A stretch of 7,571 nt of DNA from the NCBI GenBank assembly GCA_002404055.1, contig DHIZ01000331.1, positions 1 to 7,571 on the forward strand, in the 5' to 3' direction. Both the position numbers and the translations under genes were made by a program. Numbering within the stretch: position 1 is the first letter of the stretch; each line of letters opens with the position of its first letter. Positions 1 through 5,450 of this stretch are shown here, piece by piece. The stretch is from Chloroflexi bacterium UBA4733. GTDB lineage: Bacteria; Chloroflexota; UBA4733. The notes beneath the pieces were generated by a model. It was not told the origin of the DNA and ran no database searches. It saw only the letters and a list, made by a program, of their open reading frames with translations.

Positions 1-563
1 GTGTAGAACTCGCCGCCCTTCTTGCCGGCGGAGTCAGCAAACTGGCCGATCAGAAACTCGTAGGCGGCGCCAAGCAGGTCGGGGAACTCGAAGTCGTCGT
101 TGCGCAACCGGTAGCGGTTGAAGTGGCGGATCAGGTCGCGCAGCTTCTGGTCGGGGATGCGCGTCCGGCCCACGCGCCGGTTGAAGTCGATATGGCCCAG
201 CACGCCATCCAGCGCGGCGTTATCCGCCTCCAACGCGCCGAGCGCCTTGTTCAGTCCGTTGCCGACATCGTCGTGTACCTCTTTCAGCAGGTGCTCCCAG
301 CGCGCGGCCTCGGGGACAAAGAAGGTGTCGGCGTAATAGGCGGTGGATTCCGCCCGCTGCTCGACTTCCCGTACCGTCCGGCCGCGCGCTACGTTGGCGG
401 CGACGACCTGCTCGCGTCGTGCGTCGAACACGTCGGAGCAGCGCTTGAGGAAGAGCATGCCGAAGATGTATTCCTTGAACTCCGAAGCATCCATCTTGCC
501 GCGCAAGATGTCGGCGGCAGCGAACAGGTGGCGCTCGAGCTGAGGGAGGGTGAGCTTACTCAT
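1..563 (-). CDS. hsdM: Type I restriction-modification system DNA methyltransferase subunit HsdM (N-terminal part, runs off window)
   Basis: The 187 visible codons encode the N-terminal part of the M subunit, the adenine-N6 methyltransferase that pairs with HsdS to modify the recognition site and with HsdR to restrict. Residues 1 to about 140 match the helical HsdM_N domain (start [20 protein letters not shown], then [18 protein letters not shown]). At about residue 170 begins the hallmark [14 protein letters not shown] that leads into the N6_Mtase domain. The SAM and NPPF/Y motifs lie outside the window. The ATG at 563 has no convincing Shine-Dalgarno sequence. It overlaps the TGA of the small upstream ORF by 4 bp (ATGA), so translation is probably coupled. 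hsdS and hsdR would be expected further along the minus strand, beyond position 1. No disruption is visible in this part. Confidence 0.95.
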   Translation of the reverse strand, partial: MSKLTLPQLERHLFAAADILRGKMDASEFKEYIFGMLFLKRCSDVFDARREQVVAANVARGRTVREVEQRAESTAYYADTFFVPEAARWEHLLKEVHDDVGNGLNKALGALEADNAALDGVLGHIDFNRRVGRTRIPDQKLRDLIRHFNRYRLRNDDFEFPDLLGAAYEFLIGQFADSAGKKGGEFY

Positions 564-712
564 TTGGAACGTAGTGCATCTGTCACCATCAACACCCGGC
601 TCCGGCCTTCTGCGACCAGCGCGTCGATCGCCGCCACGTGCTCATGGTCGCCTCGCTGCCGCAAGTCGTTCGCCGCCGTCCGGGCGAACTGAAGGGTCTC
701 TTGCGTAACCAT
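560..712 (-). CDS. Small 50-residue ORF coupled to hsdM, function unknown
   Basis: This short ORF starts [17 protein letters not shown] and ends [12 protein letters not shown] do not recognise it with confidence. It looks helical and charged, with no signal peptide or membrane segment. It is probably translated: an AAGGA sequence sits about 7 nt before its ATG, and its TGA overlaps the hsdM ATG by 4 bp. It begins 30 bp after the abiEii stop, so it bridges the AbiE pair and hsdM in one transcript. The C-terminal stretch faintly resembles the linker that precedes an excisionase-type helix-turn-helix in some small antitoxins, so it might be a cut-down antitoxin or regulator. That is a weak inference. 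It could also be mainly a translational leader for hsdM. Confidence 0.6.
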   Translation of the reverse strand: MVTQETLQFARTAANDLRQRGDHEHVAAIDALVAEGRSRVLMVTDALRSK

Positions 713-742
713 AGCATTTCCTTCCCGCTCCCCGGCGCAATG

Positions 743-1624
743 TCAGTCCGGGTCACGAAAGACTTCCCGAAGCACCGCGTCGAGCTCTGCCCGCGCCTCC
801 TCGAACGAGGGACGCTGCGGGATCACTACCCCAAGAAGTCCATCCCATTGCTCGGCGTACGCGGCCAGCACACGAGGATCCCGGAAGTCGTCGGGGCCCG
901 CAAAGGTAACTCCCCGCGCTGCGGCTTTGTCCGGTAGGTGTTGGCGAATCAGCGCCCAGTCGATAGGGAAGTCTCCTTGGCGGTGCAGGTACCAGAGGTC
1001 GTAGAGATCGCGCGCCCGGTTCGTCCACGCACGCCGTTCGAGCATGGCGCGCACTTGCAGGAATGCACGGAGCTTTTCGATCACGATCTCAGCAATGTCG
1101 TAGCACACCAGCTCAGCGCTGAGCTGCTCATCTTCAAAGTTGTGCAGTAACGGCAACGATCGTAGGGAGAGCACGATTGGCTCCTCTTGCGTGATTTCCA
1201 CCTTGATGGAGTCCACAGCGCCGGTCGGGAAGTGGACGGCGATCTTGAAGTTCTGCTGCTGCTGCGGATGGTCTCGCCGATGTTGCACCAATTCCGGCGT
1301 AAACGTAAAGGCGCCGTAGGGTCTCGTCAGTTCTTCGGTCTGCGCACATGCCTCGCGCAACGCAGTCTCGAGATTGGACGCGGTCCACGTTGGCGGGATT
1401 GCTGTGAAATCGAGATCTTCCGAGTAGCGGTAGGTGGAGAAAAAGCACTTCCGGAGTGCGGTTCCTCCTTTGAAAGCCAAGCTCCGCGCCAGTTCCGGCA
1501 CGGCGGCGATGCCGGCCAGGATGTAGCTCAGCGCGTAGTCCTTGAGCACGGCCGTGTGCAAGACACCGTCGCGACGCACGACAGTGGCGACGCGCACCCG
1601 GAATGGGCGCATGACTTCAGGCAT
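743..1624 (-). CDS. abiEii: AbiEii/AbiGii-family nucleotidyltransferase toxin
   Basis: This 293-residue protein is the toxin half of an AbiE-type (type IV) toxin-antitoxin and abortive-infection module. Characterised relatives are DNA-polymerase-beta-like nucleotidyltransferases that stop growth; some homologues add nucleotides to tRNA acceptor ends. Visible signatures are FKGGTALRK at residues 51-59, RYSEDLDF at 66-73 with the metal-binding acidic residues D70 and D72, KVEI at 141-144, EKLRAFLQ at 183-190 and RARDLYDLWYL at 203-213. All nucleotidyltransferase motifs appear intact and the length is normal for the family. The ATG follows the abiEi TAG directly (TAGATG, no gap), the usual tight arrangement for this pair. 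The gene is followed after 30 bp by the small ORF leading to hsdM. It is probably an active phage-defence toxin. Confidence 0.92.
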   Translation of the reverse strand: MPEVMRPFRVRVATVVRRDGVLHTAVLKDYALSYILAGIAAVPELARSLAFKGGTALRKCFFSTYRYSEDLDFTAIPPTWTASNLETALREACAQTEELTRPYGAFTFTPELVQHRRDHPQQQQNFKIAVHFPTGAVDSIKVEITQEEPIVLSLRSLPLLHNFEDEQLSAELVCYDIAEIVIEKLRAFLQVRAMLERRAWTNRARDLYDLWYLHRQGDFPIDWALIRQHLPDKAAARGVTFAGPDDFRDPRVLAAYAEQWDGLLGVVIPQRPSFEEARAELDAVLREVFRDPD

Positions 1625-2338
1625 CTATTCCGCCACCGCTTCGCCTGGCTCCCACTTCCCAGCCTTGCTGAGGGCTTGCCGCACGCGCCTCACGACGATC
1701 GCGCGCCCCGTCCTTTCCGCATAGCCTGCCAGCCGATCTTGATCGAGGGCGTCGTGGTGCGCGGCCACGAGCATCTCTCCTAGGTGGCCCCGGCCGAAGG
1801 CGCGTGTTTGCAAGAAGGCATCGAGTATCGTCCGCTCTCGGTCAAAGAAAGGCACTCGTGTCTCACTGTCCACCCAAACGTCGACGATGCCGAACATGTG
1901 CTGCTCCGGGATTCGCACGAACCGGTACGTAATCCCGTCGATGATCCATCCGGCCTGGCTCGGCCTTTCCGTATGAGCGGGTACTCGCCGTGTGGTCGAC
2001 GCGGTCACCGTGCGCAGGGGAACCTGGTCCATGAGTCCCCAGTGGTGCAATGCCGACCAATGGCTGATCGCGGACGGTCGGGCAAGATGGGTGGCTATTG
2101 CGAAGTCGTGCGGAGCGCCGCGTCCGCCTAGCGGGGCCTCGATGGCGTAGAGTCCCCCCTTCAGCCGACGAATGAGGCCCGTGCCGGCCATCTCGCTGAG
2201 TAACTTGTAGACGTGGGCACGGGAAACGCCCACGTCGCTTCCCACCGCCACGGCGTCCTCAGCAGTAACAAGCTGGCCGCGCCCCTGCGCCAGCGTACGA
2301 AGCAGGCGCAGTCCAACCTGATCGCCATAGTGTTGCAT
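1625..2338 (-). CDS. abiEi: AbiEi-type antitoxin / transcriptional autorepressor
   Basis: This is the antitoxin partner of the adjacent AbiEii toxin, 237 residues from the ATG at 2338; an in-frame GTG at 2347 would add three residues. Numbered from that GTG, residues 1-70 form a winged helix-turn-helix (GVSRAHVYKLLSEMAGTGLI, then KGGLYAIE as the wing). After this comes the AbiEi core signature PSAISHWSALHHWGLMDQ at about 91-108, then a C-terminal domain with TILDAFLQ and a basic end. In studied AbiE systems AbiEi represses its own promoter by binding inverted repeats and also neutralises the toxin. Two short inverted repeats lie at and just upstream of the start here (2330-2347 and 2346-2364), which fits autoregulation. 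No clear Shine-Dalgarno sequence precedes either start, so the choice between them is uncertain. Confidence 0.9.
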   Translation of the reverse strand: MQHYGDQVGLRLLRTLAQGRGQLVTAEDAVAVGSDVGVSRAHVYKLLSEMAGTGLIRRLKGGLYAIEAPLGGRGAPHDFAIATHLARPSAISHWSALHHWGLMDQVPLRTVTASTTRRVPAHTERPSQAGWIIDGITYRFVRIPEQHMFGIVDVWVDSETRVPFFDRERTILDAFLQTRAFGRGHLGEMLVAAHHDALDQDRLAGYAERTGRAIVVRRVRQALSKAGKWEPGEAVAE

Positions 2339-2364
2339 GCACAACACTTACCATGACAGTAAGT
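2330..2364 (-). promoter_or_regulatory. Candidate AbiEi operator: two adjacent inverted repeats
   Basis: Two dyads lie side by side at the abiEi start. The first is GTGTTG (2330-2335) with CAACAC (2342-2347), 6-nt spacer. The second is ACTTAC (2346-2351) with GTAAGT (2359-2364), 7-nt spacer. AbiEi proteins are known to bind paired inverted repeats over their own promoter, so these are reasonable operator candidates. I could not identify convincing -35 and -10 boxes. Confidence 0.45.
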
Positions 2365-2540
2365 TTTTAGCCCGTCCATTCTCTCCTGCGACATTGAAAC
2401 AAAATGCCGCGCTCCCCTGCTTCAAAGACCCAATCCTCCTATCTGTCAGGATGGGGTGAGACAGGGAAACCCTGAAATATAGTGGAGCAATGAAGATGGC
2501 GGGGAAGGACAAAGCAGCGTGATACCCTCCTGTCGCTGAC

Positions 2541-2792
2541 GCCGATGGCGCCCCACAGCGCCACCAGCACCAGCGACGGGATCGCCCAGGTGGTATCACC
2601 GAACCAGCCCGGTCCCTGTAAGTGAGACACGCGATAGATGATCTCGTTCACCAGGCCGAAGCTGGGGTTGAGCAGCCAGGTCCAGACGTAGATGCTGGCG
2701 ACCACCGGTGTGAGGTGGGGCAGAAAGAACACGGTTCGGAAGACGTTGGTAGCGTGCAGGCGCTGGTTGACCAGCAGCGCCACCAGCAGGGC
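2541..2792 (-). pseudogene. Internal fragment of a MalF/UgpA-type sugar ABC transporter permease
   Basis: About 84 codons match the middle of a carbohydrate ABC permease. They read ALLVNQRL, then NVFRTVFFLPHLTPVVAS, WTWLLNPSFGLVNE, GPGWFGDTTWAIPSLVLV and ALWGAIG. Such proteins are normally about 290-310 residues with six membrane segments and an EAA loop contacting the ATPase. Here only about two membrane segments remain. Upstream of about 2792 the frame is still open but no longer resembles a permease. Downstream of about 2541 homology stops abruptly before the expected EAA loop, and the frame continues as unrelated residues to a stop at 2439. No start codon with a ribosome binding site is seen. 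It is a decayed fragment, not a working transporter part, and no partner permease, binding protein or ATPase is in the window. Confidence 0.8.
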
Positions 2793-2819
2793 GCAAGGAT
2801 TGTGGCAGTTCGGCCATTG

Positions 2820-2862
2820 CCCTCGGCTGTAGTACCATTGTAGCGAGGGTGCCGAGGGGCAC
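2820..2862. repeat. Nested dyads in the gap between the dehydrogenase and the permease fragment
   Basis: A perfect 8-bp inverted repeat, CCCTCGGC (2820-2827) and GCCGAGGG (2851-2858), encloses a further CGAGGG (2844-2849) that could pair with the same left arm. A separate hairpin, GTGCC (2849-2853) with GGCAC (2858-2862), overlaps the right arm. The structures are mutually exclusive. No T-run follows on either strand, so this is not a typical intrinsic terminator. The remainder of 2339-2952 outside the permease fragment shows no gene that I can support. Confidence 0.35.
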
Positions 2863-2952
2863 GCGTGGCAATGCTGCTACGCTCGCCGTAGTCGGCGCAG
2901 TCGCCGCAGCCGCGCGGAGCAATGTGCGGACGAAAGCGTGCCCCTGGGCAAT

Positions 2953-3915
2953 TCAGTACCCGGTCTCCTTGTCCACCACGTTGCGCAGTGGTTCCCCTAC
3001 CATGTAGCGCCGCAGGTTGTCGATGAAGATCTCCACGCCACGGCGGCGCGTGGCGGCGGTGCTCGCGCCGTTGTGCGGCGTGATGATGGTGTTGGGCGCC
3101 GTCCAAAACGGACTATCCGCCGGCAGCGGCTCCTGCCCATGCGCGTCCAGTCCGGCGCCCGCAATCCAGCGCTCCTGCAGCGCCCGCAGCAGTACCGCGT
3201 CGTCGGCGATGCCGCCACGGGAGAAGCAGATGTAGTAGGCGCTCGGCTTCATCGCCCGGAACTCGGCTTCTCCCAGCATGCCGATGGTCTCCGGCGTCTT
3301 GGGCGCCGTCACGACCACAAAGTCGGACTGCCGGAGGAGGTCGTGCAGCCGCTCGCGTGGAAAGACCTCGTCGACGAACGGCGTCGGCTGGGCCTGACGG
3401 CGCAGGCCGAGTACGCGCATGTGAAAGGCTTTTGCCTTCTCGGCGAGGTCCTGCCCGGAGTAGCCGAGACCAATGATGCCGCAGGTGAGCCCGTTGAGCT
3501 CGCCGTGCTCGAAATGGTCCCAGCGTCGCTCCTCCTGGTCCCGAAGCCAGCGGCGGGCATCGCGATTGAGGAGCAGCATCAGCAGTATTGCGTGCTCGGC
3601 CAGGGGAACGGCGCCGTTGCTCTTGGAGCAGGTCACCTGCACGGGGCTGGCCACGAGCTCCGGGAACATCTGTCCATCGACGCCGGCCCCCCAGCTATGC
3701 AGCCAGCGCAGCTTGGCGGCGCGTGCCAGGGTGGCGGCCCCGATGGAGCCCGCGATGACCTCGGCGCCCTGGACCTGGGCTTCCAGTTCATCCCTGCTGG
3801 CGCAGAACCGGCAATCGGCGTCGGGAGCAGCGGCGCGAACCTGCGCACGCTGCTCTTCCCCGTTGACGTTGCTCACCAGGACGACCCTGGTTCCTTCGGC
3901 GCTTCCTACGGACAT
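2953..3915 (-). CDS. D-2-hydroxyacid dehydrogenase, NAD(P)-dependent
   Basis: This 320-residue cytoplasmic enzyme belongs to the D-isomer 2-hydroxyacid dehydrogenase family, which interconverts 2-oxoacids and D-2-hydroxyacids (glycerate, phosphoglycerate, lactate and others). The ATG at 3915 is preceded by AAGGAG at suitable spacing, so it is preferred over an in-frame ATG 36 codons upstream whose extra residues look unlike the family. The Rossmann glycine motif GLGYSG is at residues 149-154. Catalytic Arg233 (SRGGIADD), Glu262 (QEPLP) and His281 (TPHNGAST) are all present. At the end of the second Rossmann strand the usual acidic residue is replaced by Arg172-Arg173 (LGLRRQ), which in this family points to NADPH rather than NADH. 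The substrate cannot be told. It is flanked by a TA-like unit upstream and a gene fragment downstream, so context gives no pathway. Confidence 0.9.
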   Translation of the reverse strand: MSVGSAEGTRVVLVSNVNGEEQRAQVRAAAPDADCRFCASRDELEAQVQGAEVIAGSIGAATLARAAKLRWLHSWGAGVDGQMFPELVASPVQVTCSKSNGAVPLAEHAILLMLLLNRDARRWLRDQEERRWDHFEHGELNGLTCGIIGLGYSGQDLAEKAKAFHMRVLGLRRQAQPTPFVDEVFPRERLHDLLRQSDFVVVTAPKTPETIGMLGEAEFRAMKPSAYYICFSRGGIADDAVLLRALQERWIAGAGLDAHGQEPLPADSPFWTAPNTIITPHNGASTAATRRRGVEIFIDNLRRYMVGEPLRNVVDKETGY

Positions 3916-3966
3916 TGCGCTGCTCCTTCTCTGTACTCTGCGGCGTCGAACCGGCTCTCCGTTCCG

Positions 3967-3995
3967 ATTAAGCCATGGTAGGCCGGAGAGATCAA
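3967..3995 (-). promoter_or_regulatory. Candidate sigma-70 promoter for the D-2-hydroxyacid dehydrogenase
   Basis: On the minus strand TTGATC (3995-3990) and CTTAAT (3972-3967) are separated by 17 bp. They lie about 50 bp upstream of the dehydrogenase start, in the 123-bp gap after the HTH gene. Each box has four or five matches to consensus. It would let the enzyme be expressed independently of the upstream toxin-antitoxin-like unit. This is based on pattern only. Confidence 0.4.
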
Positions 3996-4038
3996 ATGCC
4001 GATACCGCCAACCTCGGCGCCATGTTCAGGAGATGAGT

Positions 4039-4569
4039 TCAAGCTGACCGGGCAAGCGCCGTTACCAGCCGCCGTTGTTCCGCTGGCAGCGTCGCAGAGC
4101 GGTTGCGCAAGTCGAGCGCCGCGTTCAAGGCGGCGAGCGCCTCGGCTTGCGCGGTCTCTTCAGGCGATGCCTGTTGGGACCACACGGCCACCTCTGACCA
4201 GCGCCACAAGCGATGGCGCACCCGGAGGTGGGATACCGGCGCCGGGAAGCTGCCGGGCCCACGTTCGCCGGAAATCAAGAGACGCACGCTCTCCCGCGTC
4301 CTGGCGAGGCGTTCGGCGATCTCTGACGCCGACACCAGCTCGTCCGGTTCGACCCGCAACACGCGCAAACCGGGAACAGCCTCTACTGTCTCGACCGCTG
4401 AGACGACTGCCGCTGTCAACGACAGCGCCTCCCGATGAAACTCGCCGTAGTTAACCCCATTCACCGCTCCGAACGTCGCGTCATCGCAACCCGCAGCATA
4501 GAGCGCATTGATCGTCTCATCAACTTGCACGCTACCGGAGATCACCAGGGCGAACTCATGCACCGGCAT
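4039..4569 (-). CDS. Helix-turn-helix DNA-binding protein, likely antitoxin/autorepressor of the HicA-like partner
   Basis: This 176-residue protein starts MPVHEFALVISG. The ATG at 4569 has a strong AGGAGG at ideal spacing; the frame stays open upstream, but those residues are antisense noise. Residues 1-75 form an alpha/beta region of unknown function (GCDDATFGAVNGVNYGEF, then a long Ala/Val-rich helix). Residues about 79-130 resemble a MerR/AlpA-type DNA-binding unit: VSASEIAERLARTRESVRLL as helix-turn-helix, GPGSFPAPV, and the ending LWRWSEVAVW. A basic helical tail closes the protein. It overlaps the preceding 80-codon gene by 14 bp, so the two are co-translated. By position and domain type I infer that it binds the palindrome over the shared promoter and may antagonise the small partner. 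No experimental function is known to me, and a plain transcription factor is the alternative. Confidence 0.75.
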   Translation of the reverse strand: MPVHEFALVISGSVQVDETINALYAAGCDDATFGAVNGVNYGEFHREALSLTAAVVSAVETVEAVPGLRVLRVEPDELVSASEIAERLARTRESVRLLISGERGPGSFPAPVSHLRVRHRLWRWSEVAVWSQQASPEETAQAEALAALNAALDLRNRSATLPAEQRRLVTALARSA

Positions 4570-4798
4570 CGTTATCCTCCTCATACCGATGGGGGCAGCG
4601 ATCAACCGCTCGCCGGACGTCCTTGCCGTGATTGCCGGGATTCGCAGGGGTCGACCAAACGGATACGGAGCAACCCGAGCCACAGCGAGTGACTCCCCAT
4701 CGATGGCCGGACACTGTGGTTTCGACCATCCATCCTGTCTCCTCGGCGTAGCGCAGCGCGTTTTCAACCTCTTTTTTCGGATGACGCCGCCTTGCCAT
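4556..4798 (-). CDS. Small HicA-like protein, putative toxin of a non-canonical TA pair
   Basis: An 80-residue protein, MARRRHPKKEVENALRYAEE then TGWMVETTVSGHRWG. It follows the order seen in HicA mRNA interferases: N-terminal helix with a GW turn, a beta strand, a conserved G-H (His32, in SGHRW) where HicA has its catalytic His, further strands (SVSVWSTP), and a second helix (NHGKDVRRAVDRC). Three cysteines (39, 43, 68) are unusual for HicA and might bind metal or form a loop. The match to HicA is by pattern, not close sequence. The ATG at 4798 has no Shine-Dalgarno sequence but lies exactly at the start point predicted from a near-consensus promoter, implying leaderless translation. An upstream in-frame TTG at 4834 would lie inside the -35 box and is rejected. 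The gene comes first and its HTH partner second with a 14-bp overlap, like hicAB order. Confidence 0.7.
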   Translation of the reverse strand: MARRRHPKKEVENALRYAEETGWMVETTVSGHRWGVTRCGSGCSVSVWSTPANPGNHGKDVRRAVDRCPHRYEEDNDAGA

Positions 4799-4834
4799 CG
4801 TGCCATTGTAGACGGCGGTGTTGACATTTGTCAA
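4798..4834 (-). promoter_or_regulatory. Near-consensus sigma-70 promoter producing a leaderless mRNA
   Basis: On the minus strand a perfect -35 TTGACA (4834-4829) is followed after 18 bp by TACAAT (4810-4805), one mismatch from the consensus -10. Six bases (GGCACG) separate the -10 from the ATG at 4798, which places the expected transcription start on the A of that ATG. This drives the HicA-like/HTH pair. Confidence 0.75.
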
Positions 4835-4838
4835 CGCC
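4817..4838. promoter_or_regulatory. Palindromic operator candidate over the -35 box
   Basis: GTTGACATTTGTCAAC (4820-4835) is a perfect inverted repeat with 7-bp arms and a 2-bp centre. It extends to 22 bp (4817-4838) with one mismatched pair. It covers the -35 hexamer of the TA-like promoter, where a bound dimer would block RNA polymerase. The downstream HTH protein is the obvious candidate ligand. Confidence 0.6.
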
Positions 4839-4853
4839 GTTCGGTCATCGCCC

Positions 4854-4868
4854 TTGACAGCACGTCAA
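4854..4868. promoter_or_regulatory. Second TTGAC/GTCAA dyad, upstream operator candidate
   Basis: TTGAC (4854-4858) and GTCAA (4864-4868), 5-nt spacer, repeat the half-sites of the operator at 4817-4838. The two centres are about 33 bp apart, roughly three helical turns, and this one lies near -63 of the HicA-like promoter. The spacing suggests a second, possibly cooperative, binding site. Confidence 0.45.
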
Positions 4869-5235
4869 CCCCTCCGCTACTCGTGCTGCACGGCCGCCAG
4901 ATCACTGGCGCGGATATTCGCCGTTGGACGCGACTCGACGCCGTTGCCGATCAGCAGGGCTTCATCGTCGCCTACCCCGAGGGCTACCAGCGCAGTTGGA
5001 ACGACGGCCGCGGCAACTCGCCAGCCGAGCTGGATGGCGTGGACGACGTGGCCTTCGTCGGCGCGCTCCTTGATCGCCTGATCGGTGCGTATCCGGTTGC
5101 CGTGGCGCAGGTGGCGGTCACCGGCCTCTCCAATGGCGGCGTCATGTGCCACCGGCTGGCGCTCGAACTGAGCGAGCGTATCGCCGTAATCGCGCCGTTC
5201 GCCGGTTCCATGCCGCTTCCCCTGGCGAGCGTGCA
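4868..5235 (+). pseudogene. Central fragment of a PHB-depolymerase-family esterase
   Basis: About 120 uninterrupted plus-strand codons match the alpha/beta-hydrolase core of secreted polyhydroxybutyrate-depolymerase/feruloyl-esterase-type enzymes. They read PLLVLHG (start of homology), LDAVADQQGFIVAYPEGY, RSWNDGRGN, DDVAFVGALLDRLI and VTGLSNGGVMCHRLALEL, with the nucleophile Ser codon at 5129-5131. The oxyanion-side HG is present. The N-terminal signal peptide and first strands are missing, and homology ends near IAPFAGSMPLPLA at about 5227. The catalytic Asp and His, expected further on, are therefore absent. There is no start codon with a ribosome binding site. It is inactive. Its left end meets the operator region of the HicA-like pair and its right end meets a truncated antitoxin gene on the opposite strand. 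Confidence 0.85.
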
Positions 5236-5426
5236 GCCGGCCTGGCGTATGCGCTCTTCAATCACAGCCACCTGCCGCTTCTCGACATCCACAAAGCGGC
5301 GCAGAGCCTCCTGTGTCAGGTCGTCGCAGTTGTGCCCGGTGGCCTTTACGATGGCGTCCAGTTCGTCTCGAAGCGATGCGGGACACGAATCGACACGATG
5401 ACGGTTGGTTCTGTCGCTGTAGTCAC
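5236..5426 (-). pseudogene. Ribbon-helix-helix antitoxin remnant (frameshifted and 3'-truncated)
   Basis: From a GTG at 5426, with AGAGG at plausible spacing, the frame gives a typical RHH beta strand, TEPTVIVSIRVP. Homology then jumps to the next frame as LRDELDAIVKATG, DDLTQEALRRFVDVE, KRQVAVIEERIRQAG. These are the two helices and linker of CopG/ParD-like antitoxins, for which a join such as VPDRLRDELD is usual. One base is therefore missing near 5372-5373, and the original frame hits a stop after 26 codons. The C-terminal toxin-binding tail expected after IRQA (usually about 20-25 residues) is gone, and with it any downstream RelE/ParE-type toxin gene. The break coincides with the end of the esterase fragment. 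The gene cannot make a full antitoxin. Confidence 0.75.
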
Positions 5427-5450
5427 TGATTGACCTCTGGAGACAAGTGA

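Noticed and set aside
123..692. Plus-strand open frame of 189 codons
   Set aside because: It lies opposite hsdM and the small upstream ORF; the minus-strand reading has clear HsdM signatures.
1251..1266. CTGCTG run considered as a microsatellite
   Set aside because: It encodes the QQQQ stretch in AbiEii in frame and is too short to call a repeat.
2462..2474. CAGGGAAACCCTG palindrome, considered as an insertion-sequence end
   Set aside because: The arms are only 5 bp, and no transposase, matching far end or target duplication is visible.
2837..2842. TACAAT as a minus-strand promoter -10
   Set aside because: No -35 lies at 16-18 bp and no start codon or gene follows; the GTG-led permease fragment has no ribosome binding site.
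2938..3981. Plus-strand open frame of 347 codons
   Set aside because: It mirrors the D-2-hydroxyacid dehydrogenase gene, which has a ribosome binding site and all catalytic residues on the minus strand.
4508..4867. Upstream part of the plus-strand frame that leads into the esterase fragment
   Set aside because: It is antisense to the HicA-like/HTH pair and shows no esterase or signal-peptide character before about 4868, so the frame continuity is chance.
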